DNA of 64,000 nucleotides from Paenibacillus sp. PvR098. Its GTDB lineage: Bacteria; Bacillota; Bacilli; Paenibacillales; NBRC-103111. The notes beneath the pieces are model-generated. The model worked only from the letters and a program-made list of their open reading frames with translations, was not told the origin of the DNA and made no database searches. Position numbers and translations under genes: made by a program. Shown piece after piece: positions 9,027 to 18,180 of the stretch. Numbering within the stretch: position 1 is the first letter of the stretch; each line of letters starts with the position of its first letter. Location: the NCBI RefSeq assembly GCF_017833255.1, contig NZ_JAFIBU010000001.1:3652501-3716500 (forward strand). Direction: 5' to 3'.

Positions 9027-9782
9027 ATGAATTTGTTTGATTTAACCGGAAAAGTGGCTATTGTGACCGGCGGTGCGATTGGTCTGGGCGGGGGGATTTC
9101 CTTAGGGCTGGCCAAAGCGGGAGCCGAAGTCGTGATCGTCACCAGCAACGACCGTTCGCGCGAGGTTGAGCAGCAAATCCAGGCTATGGGCCGTAAGGCA
9201 CATACCATTGTAGCGAACCTGATGGATGAGAGCGCGCTCAAAGGCGTCGTGGATGAGACGCTGTCCGTATTCGGTAAAATCGACATTTTGGTTAATAACT
9301 CGGGTATTATTCGCCGGACGCCGGCTGCTGATCATGGAGCCCAGGATTGGCATGATGTGTTGAATTTGAATTTGAACTCGGCCTTTTTCCTGTCACAGCT
9401 TGCCGGCCGTGAAATGATCAAACAAGGATCGGGTAAAATTATCAATATCGCCTCCATGCTTTCTTTTCAAGGCGGAATTAATGTACCGGGATATACAGCT
9501 TCCAAGCATGCTATGGCCGGCGTAACGAAAGCGCTTGCCAACGAGTGGGCAAGTCAAGGCATTCAAGTGAACGCCATTGCCCCGGGCTATATGTCTACGG
9601 ACAATACGGCTGCGCTGCGTGCCGATGAGGAGCGTAATGCGCAGATTTTGGGCCGGATTCCTGCGGCAAGGTGGGGTACACCGGAAGACCTGCAGGGCCC
9701 TGTTGTTTTCTTGGCTTCGCAAGCTTCCGACTATATGAGCGGTCACGTGTTGTGCGTGGACGGAGGGTGGATGACTAGATAA
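9027..9782 (+). CDS. kduD: SDR oxidoreductase, probably 2-dehydro-3-deoxy-D-gluconate 5-dehydrogenase
   Basis: Short-chain dehydrogenase expected to interconvert 2,5-diketo-3-deoxygluconate and 2-keto-3-deoxygluconate (KDG) in pectin or uronate breakdown. It has the cofactor motif TGGAIGLGGG near residue 15, NNSG near residue 90, catalytic Ser in IASMLSFQGG and YTASK, and the C-terminal SGHVLCVDGGW. The 251-residue length is normal. ATG 9027 is preferred over an in-frame GTG at 9021 because GGGGTG precedes it. The stop overlaps the next start (TAATG). Adjacent KDG kinase and KDPG aldolase support the assignment, though gluconate 5-dehydrogenase is a close alternative. Confidence 0.8.
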   Translation: MNLFDLTGKVAIVTGGAIGLGGGISLGLAKAGAEVVIVTSNDRSREVEQQIQAMGRKAHTIVANLMDESALKGVVDETLSVFGKIDILVNNSGIIRRTPAADHGAQDWHDVLNLNLNSAFFLSQLAGREMIKQGSGKIINIASMLSFQGGINVPGYTASKHAMAGVTKALANEWASQGIQVNAIAPGYMSTDNTAALRADEERNAQILGRIPAARWGTPEDLQGPVVFLASQASDYMSGHVLCVDGGWMTR

Positions 9783-10765
9783 TGAGCATGAGCAGACAAA
9801 CCGGAACTTCACAGATGTTTCAACCTGAAGTGATTACCTTTGGAGAGTCAATGGCGCTGATGATACCGGAGAACCCCAAAGGCATCGAATACGCTCAGCA
9901 ATTTCAGGGGATGTTTGGCGGTGCAGAGGGTAATTTGGCGATGGGTATATCCCGGCTTGGTCACCGGGCCGGCTGGTTCAGCCGCCTGGGAAAGGATCCG
10001 TTCGGCCGCATGATTCTGAAGAGAATCCGCGGCGAAGGCGTGGATGTTTCCCGTGCAGAGCTGACACCGGAAGCTCCAACGGGATTAATGCTGCGTGAGG
10101 ATGTTTCGGGCAAGCCCTCGGTTTACTATTATCGTAAAGGATCAGCGGCCAGTACACTGGGACCGGAGCATCTGGACGAGGAATACATCAAGCAGGCAAA
10201 ATTTTTGCACGTGACGGGCATTACGCCGGCACTCAGTTCAACCTGCCGCGAGGCGGTTAAGGAAGCGATCCGTTTGGCCCGCAAGCATGGGGTGAAGGTG
10301 TGTTTTGACCCGAACCTACGGCTGAAGCTGTGGTCGCTTGAGGAAGCACGTGAGGTGCTGCTGGAGCTAGCCAAGGAAGCAGACTATTTCCTGCCGGGTC
10401 TGGACGAGCTAAAGCTGCTGTACCAAACGGAGAGCTTCGACGAAATCGTCGGTCATCTAAGTAAGCTTCGGGCGGTATCTATCGTCAAAGGCGGCGATGA
10501 CGAGACGTTCATTGTTGAACAAGGACAAGTTAGCTCGGTGCCTTATTTCAAAGCCGAGCGGGTAGTCGATACGGTAGGAGCGGGAGATGGCTTCTGTGCC
10601 GGATTCATCGTTGGTTTGCTTAAGGAATACAGCCTGGAGGAAGCGGTACGCCTTGGTAATCTCGTCGGCTGCATGATCGTGCAGATGGAGGGTGACTGGG
10701 AAGGCGCCCCTACATGGGAGCAGGTTGAAGCGTTTTTAAACAATGAGAAGCATGTGGAGCGGTAG
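9782..10765 (+). CDS. kdgK: 2-keto-3-deoxygluconate kinase (PfkB family)
   Basis: Phosphorylates KDG to KDPG with ATP. It is a PfkB-family sugar kinase of 327 residues. The family signature DTVGAGDGFCAGF near residue 263 carries the catalytic aspartate, and the N-terminal FGGAEGNLAMGISRLG segment binds the sugar. The first ATG overlaps the kduD stop; ATG 9788 is a second option. Gene order kduD-kdgK-eda places it in the middle of a three-step route from diketo sugar to pyruvate and glyceraldehyde 3-phosphate. Confidence 0.9.
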   Translation: MSMSRQTGTSQMFQPEVITFGESMALMIPENPKGIEYAQQFQGMFGGAEGNLAMGISRLGHRAGWFSRLGKDPFGRMILKRIRGEGVDVSRAELTPEAPTGLMLREDVSGKPSVYYYRKGSAASTLGPEHLDEEYIKQAKFLHVTGITPALSSTCREAVKEAIRLARKHGVKVCFDPNLRLKLWSLEEAREVLLELAKEADYFLPGLDELKLLYQTESFDEIVGHLSKLRAVSIVKGGDDETFIVEQGQVSSVPYFKAERVVDTVGAGDGFCAGFIVGLLKEYSLEEAVRLGNLVGCMIVQMEGDWEGAPTWEQVEAFLNNEKHVER

Positions 10766-10792
10766 ATAGAAGAAGGGACGGATGAGTGAAGG

Positions 10793-11455
10793 ATGAAGAA
10801 AATCAAACTAATGCAGCAGTTAGTGGGTGAGGGCGTCGTAGCGGTACTGCGCGGAGACACGCCCGATGAAGTAGTAGAGATGGCGGAACAGGCTATCGAG
10901 GGAGGCATTAAGGTTATCGAGGTGACGATGACCGTGCCGTTTGCACTGCAAGCGATCGAGAAGCTTGCGAAGAAGTATTCCAGCACGGCGCAGGACCCGA
11001 GTAAATATGCCATTATCGGCGTAGGTACGGTACTGGATCCGGAAACCGCACGAGTGGCGATTCTGAGCGGCTCTGAATTTGTTGTAGGGCCATCGCTCAA
11101 TCCGGATACAGTCACGCTGTGCAACCGTTACCGAGTGCCAGTCTTGCCGGGTGTCATGACGATCCAGGAGATTCAGCGGGCGCTTGAGCTGGGAGTCGAC
11201 GTGGTGAAGCTGTTCCCGGGCAATTTGTATTCGCCTTCGATGATTAAAGCGATCAAAGGTCCGCTGCCGCAGGCCAATGTGATGCCGACGGGCGGCGTGT
11301 CGCTCAGCAATTTGGGCGAATGGATCAAAGCCGGCGCCGTAGCGGTCGGTATTGGCTCCGACTTGACTACAGATGCCGTAAAAGCAGGAGATTACAGTCT
11401 GGTGGCCAAAAAAGCGGCACAGTATATCGAAGCTTACCGCGCCGCCAAAGGCTGA
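10793..11455 (+). CDS. eda: KDPG/KHG aldolase
   Basis: Class I aldolase that splits 2-keto-3-deoxy-6-phosphogluconate into pyruvate and glyceraldehyde 3-phosphate. The general-acid Glu is in VIEVTMT, the Schiff-base Lys in VDVVKLFPGN (about residue 137), and the phosphate-binding segment is MPTGGVS. The 220-residue length is typical. It lies 27 bases after kdgK. The ribosome binding site is imperfect: GAAGG sits very close to the ATG. It ends at a long hairpin. Confidence 0.93.
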   Translation: MKKIKLMQQLVGEGVVAVLRGDTPDEVVEMAEQAIEGGIKVIEVTMTVPFALQAIEKLAKKYSSTAQDPSKYAIIGVGTVLDPETARVAILSGSEFVVGPSLNPDTVTLCNRYRVPVLPGVMTIQEIQRALELGVDVVKLFPGNLYSPSMIKAIKGPLPQANVMPTGGVSLSNLGEWIKAGAVAVGIGSDLTTDAVKAGDYSLVAKKAAQYIEAYRAAKG

Positions 11456-11468
11456 TTTCAAAAGTAAA

Positions 11469-11521
11469 ACAAGCCCTTCTCTTTCATGCCGCAGCATGAA
11501 AAGCGAGGGCCTGTTTGTTAA
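11469..11521 (+). terminator. Hairpin terminating the kduD-kdgK-eda operon
   Basis: A long interrupted stem: ACAAGCCCTT with AGGGCCTGT outside and TTTCATGC/GCATGAAA inside, followed by TTTGTT. It begins 13 bases after the eda stop. Confidence 0.75.
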
Positions 11522-11576
11522 AGACATAAGATTTTGGTGGAGTTGAATATTTCCATAATTAAATATAAACACCATA

Positions 11577-11612
11577 AAAAACCCCCAGGGCTTTCAGCTC
11601 TGAGGGTTTTGC
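11577..11612 (-). terminator. Terminator of gltB
   Basis: Minus strand AAACCCTCAGAGC pairs with the AGCCCTGGGGGTTT side, ending in a T run (plus-strand A run from 11576). It lies 14 bases beyond the gltB stop. Confidence 0.85.
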
Positions 11613-11625
11613 TACTTTATATATC

Positions 11626-14600
11626 TTACTCGGTAGCTACCGATTGATCGGCTTGCAGACCCACCGGTGCGATGCGTACGAAGTTCGACTGAAGGTTATT
11701 CAGCAGGTTTTCGATCGTCGCAGCGGCTTCCGGTTGACCAGATGCGGCAAGTGCATCACGGTAGGCGCCAAGCAGCTCGTTCAGATCCTTGATGCTTTGC
11801 GGACCAACGGCTTCGATTTTGACTTTTGCGCCTTTGGCAACACGGCGTTCAATCGCCGCTTGATCCAGTCCCATCTCAGGAACAAGACGCTGATAGATCA
11901 CACCACCGGTCATCCCTGCGCAAATCCACGGACCCGGATCGCCGAGAACGACAGCACGGCCATTCGTCATATACTCGAACGCGAAGCCTTTGAGGTTCGC
12001 GCGAGCAGCCAGACCGCCCAGTTCATCGCGAAGCGGGGACGTGATCTCACCGCCGAATACGACATCGGCGCCTGAGAAACGGATACAAGCGCGCGTGTCG
12101 GCACTTCCTTGAATCAGGAACAAGCCTTTCTGTGCACCATAGCCGAATGATTTACCCACGGAGCCGTTAATGAACTGCTTGTGCTTGCTCGGTGATTTCA
12201 GGATGGAGACCTTACCGCCGAGCGACATTTTGCCGACCCCGTCTTCCGCGCCGCCGTGAACCGTAATATCTACGCCGCGGGCGTTAAAGGCCGCAAGTCC
12301 GTTACCCGGTACGGAACCATCGGTCATCGTAATGTTGACCGGAGGAAGCTCGTCGTAGCTGCCGTCGAAACGGTCTCTTACGCGATGGCTTGCATATCGG
12401 CTTCCCAAGATACGGGATTCCGCGTCTACCTTGCTCCACTTGCGCTCTACCGGAGCCTGGAAGGAAACGGCATCCGGGAAGAACTCCTGGCCCTCCGCGC
12501 CTGCAGCGATACGGATATCCGAGGATACTGCGGCAGCGACTTCGAATTCAGCTTCTTTCGCCGCAGCGAAGGAAATCGGAGCCGGACGAAGCAGATCGGA
12601 GAGATCGATCCGCTCCAGATGGCTGGTTTGATGCAGCAGATCGGAACGCCCTACCAGCTCCTGTGCATCCTTGAAGCCTAGTTGAGCGACAATTTCGCGA
12701 ATCTCTTCGCCGATTCCGCCGAACAAGCGGACAAGCGATTCTACAGCCGTATCGTACACACGAGGCACGAAGCGGCGCAGGCCTTTCTCTTCAGCCTCTT
12801 CCATCGAGTCGATTTGCGTTGCGATACCTACGTGGCAAGTATCCAAGTGACAGCCGCGGCAGGTCGTACAGCCGATCGATTGCATCGCGATGGAACCGAA
12901 GCCGACGCGGTTCGCGCCGAGCATAAACATTTTCACAACGTCCGCACCGGATTTCATACCGCCGTCGGACCAAAGCTCAACCTTATGACGCAGACCGGCA
13001 TCGATCAGCGCGAGGTGAGCGAGCTTCGTGCCGATTTCCGTAGGAAGTCCCACATGCGTGAGGGAGTGGATCCGTGCCGCGCCTGTACCGCCGTCAAAAC
13101 CGGACAGCGTAATGACGTCCGCACCTGCTTTGGCAACACCTACAGCAATCGTACCGATACCTGGCACAACTGGAATTTTAACAATGATTTGCGCCTTACG
13201 TCCGCTTGCTTCCTTCAGCTCGGAAATAATTTGCGCCAAGTCCTCTATCGAATAAATATCATGGTTGTTGGATGGCGAAATCAGATCGGAACCAATGGTA
13301 GCATTCCTTGCTGCGGCGATTTTAGCCGTTACTTTCGAACCTGGCAGATGACCGCCTTCGCCCGGCTTCGCGCCTTGGCCGATTTTGATTTCCAGGAAGG
13401 CTACGGCGTTCGCAAGCTCTACGTTCACACCGAAACGGCCGGACGCCACTTGCGCGCCGCGAGTCCGCTTGTAGCGGCCGAGCATGTCTTTGATCTCGCC
13501 GCCTTCGCCGTTCATCGTTACCATGTTCAGCCGCTCGCCAGCTTCCGCGTAAGCACGGAATGCCGTTTCGTTCTGCGAACCGAAGGACATGGAAGAAATA
13601 AGCATAGGCAAATCGTGACCGCCGATACCGATATTCACTTGTGAAGGATCCAATGGCTTGCGGCCTTCAGCAAGAGCTTTCTCAAAGTTGAAATCGGCAA
13701 CGTGACGGATCGAAATCGGGTTTTTCTTTTCCTCTTCGCGCAGCTTGTCGCGATAGTCCGAGTAAGGAGCTGTACCGGAGGCAGCGTCTCCCAGGGCTTT
13801 CCACATCCGTTGGAAGAAGCGGAAGTTGCGTGCCGCTTTGGCCTTCGGATTCGTATAATCGTTATGACGGGCTTCCGCATCTGCTTCGAGCTCGGCAAAG
13901 CCGGTACCCGCGTTATCGCTGCCCAGGTAGTTGACGATATCCAGCACTTCAGCAAGCTCCGGCTTCAGTCCAATGGAGGAGAAGAAGCGGGTATAGCCGC
14001 GAAGCTCATGTGTACCGATGGTGGAGATGACCTTCTCCAAGCCTTTCATCAAAGCGGTGAACACCTTGCGTGCAGCCGGGGCTCCGTCCTTGGAGGAAGC
14101 CGTTGTAAACATGATGTAAGGAGACAATACATCAGCACCCAAACCACAGGCTACCGCGATGTCATGCAGGTTACGGATAGAGCCACTGCGCAGCACGAGC
14201 GTCGTTTGACGGCGCAGGTTGTCGCCGTACCCGAGTTTCTCAGCTCTCAAGGCAATATCCACTTTGGATACCGCAAGATGCGGATCCATCCATAAAAGGT
14301 CATTCTGATGCGCCTGGCTGTCATCCAGGACCAGCAGCATGGCACCGTTACGGACAGCTTGCACAGCGTCTGCACCGAGCCTATCAAGTGCTTCTTCAAG
14401 CGAAGTGCCGCGGGCAAACGTTGTGGAGAGCGTCGTTACGGCATCGCCGTTCTGAGCACCGAACATAGCCACGAGCTGTTCAAAGCTAGGCTGCTTCAAT
14501 TCAGTCAAAGAGTCGGCGCCGTTGCTGCCTTCGAGTACAACCGGATAAAGCAGCTCGATGCGGAGACGTTCGTCCGGCTGACCGTACAGGGCAGGGCGAG

Positions 14601-16176
14601 GGCCTACCACGACACGGGTGGAGAAATGCTCCATTTCACGGTCACGGTCGATGGCAGGGTTCGTAACGACAGCTACGCTCTCTTTAATGAAGTCCGGAAT
14701 GTTCTGACGCTCCGGATTCAGAGCGGCATGCGGGCTATCGTGTCCAAGGGAACGGATCGGCTCTGCGCCGGTTTGGGCTGTGGTCTCGATCATCTGAATG
14801 CCGTCACGGTCCCAGCCGAAGGAGCTGTAAAGCGCATCTGTCGGCGTAATGTCAGCTACAAGAGCAGCTTCTATCGACGGCACTTCGTTATTCAAATGCT
14901 TGCGCAGGCCTTCGAAGCCAATGCGTGCTTGAGCGCGCTCCAGCACGGTGTCTTGTACTTGATGGTACGGAATAACCTGCACATGCTCTCCCGGCGTCAG
15001 TACGACACCGATTTTTTCACCTGGTGCAATCGGCTTCGGATCGGCTACCATCTCGCCTACGGTGATCACGCCTTGCTCGGAGGAGAAATAAAGAGACGTA
15101 TCGCTTTCTACCATCCAGACCGGACGAAGACCGAGCGCGTCTACGCTGAAAATGCATTCGTTGCCGTAACGGGACACGATCCCGGCCGGACCTTGTGCAT
15201 AATGACCCCAAGTTTGGCGATAGTAAACATAAAGATCCTGAAGCTCTGGACGGTACAGCTTCATTTCGTTCAAAATTGGAGGGAATACGACTTCCATCGC
15301 TTCGAACAGGCTAAGACCAAAGCGGTGGATGAACGTTTCAATCGTACGGTTCATATCTTGGGAATCGCTGCCGCCGTCTACGAGCGGTACGCCGACCATA
15401 TCGGCTTCTAAACGCAGTTTCTTGACTGTATTGATCTCGCCGTTATGGCCGAGCAAAGAGAATGGTTGAACGCGGAAAAAGCTTGATTGTGTGTTCGTGG
15501 AGTAGCGGTTATGGCCGATGGTAACTTGGGCTGCAAACAGAGGGTCACGAGTATCGTTAAAGTATTTAGGCAAAATGCTGGCGGCACCCATCACCTTATA
15601 GGCTGCCGTTACGTTGCTGAGCGTAGCCACGTGCACAGTGTATTTCGCTTCGATCGCAACATGCAGTTCAAACAGGTGGTCTGCCACCTTCACTTCCTGC
15701 TTGTCGCAAAGACCTACGATTTGCCAGAAGGTCGGTTCATCGTTACGGCCGTTCGGGCCGAGTACGCTGCTGTCGACTTGGTTCTCTTGCTCTAGAAGAA
15801 TGCTGACTTGGTACTGGGCGAACAGTTCACGAATGCCCTTTTGCATGTCAGCAGCCGAAATATCCAACTTGCGTGGAACGAAAATATGAGCAACGGAAAA
15901 GCGCTCATCGTAAGCGAGCTTGCCGTCCAAGCCGGCATCCGTCAGTTTTTTCTCCCAAAGCGCTCTAGGAATGTCCGTCAAAATACCGCAGCCATCGCCT
16001 TCGCCATTAATAAAACCTGAACGATGTTCCATTTTTACAAGGGCATCTATCGTCTTTTGGATGTTGTCGCGGGAAGGGGACCCGTTTTTTTCTACAATAC
16101 AAATGATGCCGCAGCTATCATGTTCGGTGGCCAACAGGTTCTGAAAGCGGCCTTCATTACGCATAATTTCGTTCAT
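11626..16176 (-). CDS. gltB: Glutamate synthase, large subunit
   Basis: Transfers the amide of glutamine to 2-oxoglutarate to make two glutamates. Domain order is standard: N-terminal class II glutaminase (nucleophile Cys in TEHDSCGIICIV, exposed after removal of about 21 residues), central domain, FMN domain with PGEGGHLPGSK, a [3Fe-4S] motif C-x5-C-x4-C (CTTCRGCHLDTC), and the C-terminal beta-helix GXGXG domain. The 1516-residue length is normal. The frame is open to 16308, but ATG 16176 best fits the family N-terminus. A strong GGGAGGTGA lies 22 bases upstream rather than at the usual distance, so the start is uncertain. The small subunit gltD is not adjacent. Confidence 0.93.
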   Translation of the reverse strand: MNEIMRNEGRFQNLLATEHDSCGIICIVEKNGSPSRDNIQKTIDALVKMEHRSGFINGEGDGCGILTDIPRALWEKKLTDAGLDGKLAYDERFSVAHIFVPRKLDISAADMQKGIRELFAQYQVSILLEQENQVDSSVLGPNGRNDEPTFWQIVGLCDKQEVKVADHLFELHVAIEAKYTVHVATLSNVTAAYKVMGAASILPKYFNDTRDPLFAAQVTIGHNRYSTNTQSSFFRVQPFSLLGHNGEINTVKKLRLEADMVGVPLVDGGSDSQDMNRTIETFIHRFGLSLFEAMEVVFPPILNEMKLYRPELQDLYVYYRQTWGHYAQGPAGIVSRYGNECIFSVDALGLRPVWMVESDTSLYFSSEQGVITVGEMVADPKPIAPGEKIGVVLTPGEHVQVIPYHQVQDTVLERAQARIGFEGLRKHLNNEVPSIEAALVADITPTDALYSSFGWDRDGIQMIETTAQTGAEPIRSLGHDSPHAALNPERQNIPDFIKESVAVVTNPAIDRDREMEHFSTRVVVGPRPALYGQPDERLRIELLYPVVLEGSNGADSLTELKQPSFEQLVAMFGAQNGDAVTTLSTTFARGTSLEEALDRLGADAVQAVRNGAMLLVLDDSQAHQNDLLWMDPHLAVSKVDIALRAEKLGYGDNLRRQTTLVLRSGSIRNLHDIAVACGLGADVLSPYIMFTTASSKDGAPAARKVFTALMKGLEKVISTIGTHELRGYTRFFSSIGLKPELAEVLDIVNYLGSDNAGTGFAELEADAEARHNDYTNPKAKAARNFRFFQRMWKALGDAASGTAPYSDYRDKLREEEKKNPISIRHVADFNFEKALAEGRKPLDPSQVNIGIGGHDLPMLISSMSFGSQNETAFRAYAEAGERLNMVTMNGEGGEIKDMLGRYKRTRGAQVASGRFGVNVELANAVAFLEIKIGQGAKPGEGGHLPGSKVTAKIAAARNATIGSDLISPSNNHDIYSIEDLAQIISELKEASGRKAQIIVKIPVVPGIGTIAVGVAKAGADVITLSGFDGGTGAARIHSLTHVGLPTEIGTKLAHLALIDAGLRHKVELWSDGGMKSGADVVKMFMLGANRVGFGSIAMQSIGCTTCRGCHLDTCHVGIATQIDSMEEAEEKGLRRFVPRVYDTAVESLVRLFGGIGEEIREIVAQLGFKDAQELVGRSDLLHQTSHLERIDLSDLLRPAPISFAAAKEAEFEVAAAVSSDIRIAAGAEGQEFFPDAVSFQAPVERKWSKVDAESRILGSRYASHRVRDRFDGSYDELPPVNITMTDGSVPGNGLAAFNARGVDITVHGGAEDGVGKMSLGGKVSILKSPSKHKQFINGSVGKSFGYGAQKGLFLIQGSADTRACIRFSGADVVFGGEITSPLRDELGGLAARANLKGFAFEYMTNGRAVVLGDPGPWICAGMTGGVIYQRLVPEMGLDQAAIERRVAKGAKVKIEAVGPQSIKDLNELLGAYRDALAASGQPEAAATIENLLNNLQSNFVRIAPVGLQADQSVATE

Positions 16177-16484
16177 TCTCGTGGTCAGCAGGCTGACCGT
16201 CACCTCCCTGATAGATAAAATTCGGGTTCGTCCTAACATTAAGGCTTGGTCATGCAGCTGAAAGAAAGTGTCTTGAGCCAACGGGCAACACAGTGAATAA
16301 AAATACATTTATTCTGCATAATTAACTACGTTGACGTTTTTTCGTTTCTTTCGAAGAAGCGCAAAACAGGGCAATAATAAAAAAATAAATGTGCCCAAAT
16401 CAACCAAATGAGCGCATATCTTCATGGCTATCATGATGAAAACCTTACATTTAGCCGAGATTATTTAGTTTCAAAAGTAGTTAT

Positions 16485-16513
16485 AGAATAACATGAAATG
16501 GCCTGCTATACAA
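16485..16513 (-). promoter_or_regulatory. Predicted sigma-A promoter of gltB
   Basis: On the minus strand TTGTAT and TATTCT are separated by exactly 17 bases. It would give a leader of about 300 bases before gltB. Apart from this and the hemL terminator, the 16177-16691 interval shows no gene. Confidence 0.5.
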
Positions 16514-16603
16514 TAGAACATTCCGGTATTTAAACATATGAAAGCGCTGCCTATTTTGCATAACTGGTGAATAAAGGCAGACTTTTGGCTCTGTTATAGG
16601 GAT

Positions 16604-16648
16604 TTAAAAAAACGAACGAACTATTACCGGAATCTGATAATAGTTCGT
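16604..16648 (-). terminator. Terminator of hemL
   Basis: Perfect 11-base stem ACGAACTATTA/TAATAGTTCGT (16616-16626 and 16638-16648), followed on the minus strand by a T run. It lies about 45 bases past the hemL stop. Confidence 0.88.
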
Positions 16649-16691
16649 GATTTGGGTGATAAACGGAATTTATTGTCACTTCGAATTCGAC

Positions 16692-18032
16692 TTACACCAT
16701 GCGGGCAAAAGCGCGTTCTGCCGCTTGTATGGTATATGCGATATCGGAATCGGTATGTGCGGTGGTCATAAACCACGCTTCATATTTAGAAGGAGCGAGA
16801 CAGATGCCTTCTTCCAGCATGAATCGGAAAAATTGCGCAAACAGTTCGCCGTCCGTAGCCTGAGCTTCCTCGTAATCGGTCACCGGATGGCTGCAGAAGT
16901 GCGTAGATAGTGCGCCGCGAATGCGGTTGACCGTGAGTGCGATGCCATGCTTGCCGGCAGCAGCCGTCAGGCCAGCCTCGAGAGCCGCTCCCAGCTTGTC
17001 CAGCAGGGTATACGTGCCGGGCTCCTGCAACGCCTGCAGGCATGCGATGCCTGCAGAGATCGATGCAGGGTTGCCCGCCATCGTACCGGCTTGATAAGCC
17101 GGTCCTAGAGGCGCCACCTGCGACATGATGTCTTGACGGCCCCCATAGGCTCCGATCGGCAGACCGCCGCCGATGATTTTGCCCAAGGCCGTCAGGTCGG
17201 GCTCAATGGCTGCATAATCTGTTCCCGGAGGCAGCCCGTCAAAGGTTTGCGCCGATCCGTAGTGGAAGCGGAACGCGGTGATGACCTCGTCATAGATGAC
17301 GAGAGAGCCGTTGCGGCGGGCGGCCGAGCAAAGTCCCTCGAGAAAGCCCGGCTTCGGCATGACCATGCCGAAATTGCCCACGATGGGCTCAACCATTACT
17401 GCGGCCACGTCATTTCCCCAGCGCGCAAGAGCTTCCTCGAGCGCTTCGACATTGTTGTACGGCACGGTGATCACCTCGTGCGCGATGCTCACCGGAATGC
17501 CGGCGCTGTCCGGGATCCCGAGCGTGGACGGGCCAGAGCCTGCAGCGACTAGCACTAAATCGGAGTGGCCGTGATAGCAGCCGGCGAACTTGACGATTTT
17601 ATTGCGGCCCGTATAAGCGCGGGCTACACGGATCGTCGTCATGACGGCCTCTGTGCCCGAATTGACGAAGCGCACTTTGTCCATCGAGGGGATGGCTGCC
17701 TTCAGCATGCGGGCGAATTCGATTTCAAGCTCTGTCGGGGTCCCGTACAGCGTGCCGTTCTCCGCGGCACGACAAATGGCTTCCGTTACGTGAGGATGAG
17801 CATGGCCGAGGATGATCGGTCCATAGGCAGCCAAATAATCGATGTAACGGTTATCGTCCTCGTCCCAGAAATAAGCTCCCTTGCCGCGCTTCATAAAGAC
17901 GGGCGCCCCGCCACCAACCGCTTTGAATGACCTCGACGGGCTGTTCACCCCGCCGACAATATGTTCCAAAGCTTCCTTATATAATCGTTCGGAGCGGGAT
18001 CTATGTTTCCCGTAATCGGATGGGTGAGTCAT
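16692..18032 (-). CDS. hemL: Glutamate-1-semialdehyde 2,1-aminomutase
   Basis: PLP enzyme that converts glutamate 1-semialdehyde to 5-aminolevulinate, the tetrapyrrole precursor. Class III aminotransferase fold with [15 protein letters not shown] at the N-terminus, [10 protein letters not shown] for PLP phosphate binding, [10 protein letters not shown] with the PLP aspartate, and the Schiff-base Lys in [18 protein letters not shown]. The 446-residue length is slightly longer than many HemL proteins. ATG 18032 follows GAGAGG at about 10 bases; an upstream TTG is less likely. The gene is alone, away from other hem genes, so it may be the second paralogue (GsaB type) rather than the main hemL. 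Confidence 0.88.
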   Translation of the reverse strand: MTHPSDYGKHRSRSERLYKEALEHIVGGVNSPSRSFKAVGGGAPVFMKRGKGAYFWDEDDNRYIDYLAAYGPIILGHAHPHVTEAICRAAENGTLYGTPTELEIEFARMLKAAIPSMDKVRFVNSGTEAVMTTIRVARAYTGRNKIVKFAGCYHGHSDLVLVAAGSGPSTLGIPDSAGIPVSIAHEVITVPYNNVEALEEALARWGNDVAAVMVEPIVGNFGMVMPKPGFLEGLCSAARRNGSLVIYDEVITAFRFHYGSAQTFDGLPPGTDYAAIEPDLTALGKIIGGGLPIGAYGGRQDIMSQVAPLGPAYQAGTMAGNPASISAGIACLQALQEPGTYTLLDKLGAALEAGLTAAAGKHGIALTVNRIRGALSTHFCSHPVTDYEEAQATDGELFAQFFRFMLEEGICLAPSKYEAWFMTTAHTDSDIAYTIQAAERAFARMV

Positions 18033-18138
18033 GACTATCAATCCTCTCTGTTAAACGGCTTGTCGGTAAACGCACAATAATAAACAATTCTATTGTATCG
18101 CTCATTTCATATCCAATCCATTCCAAGCGTTGGTGCTA

Positions 18139-18165
18139 CAAAAAACAGGAAGCCGAAGCTTCCCG
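18139..18165 (-). terminator. Terminator of the LCP gene
   Basis: Minus strand GGGAAGC-TTC-GGCTTCC followed by TGTTTTTT. It sits between the LCP stop and the hemL start, separating the two transcripts. Confidence 0.88.
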
Positions 18166-18180
18166 TCTATCGAAACCTAT

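Noticed and set aside
12682-15411. Long plus-strand ORFs (up to 367 codons) opposite gltB
   Set aside because: They are antisense shadows of a conserved coding sequence, with no ribosome binding sites and no family motifs.
16692-18032. Could the class III aminotransferase be the missing bioA?
   Set aside because: Motifs ([29 protein letters not shown]) are those of glutamate-1-semialdehyde aminomutase, and it is 8 kb away on the other strand.
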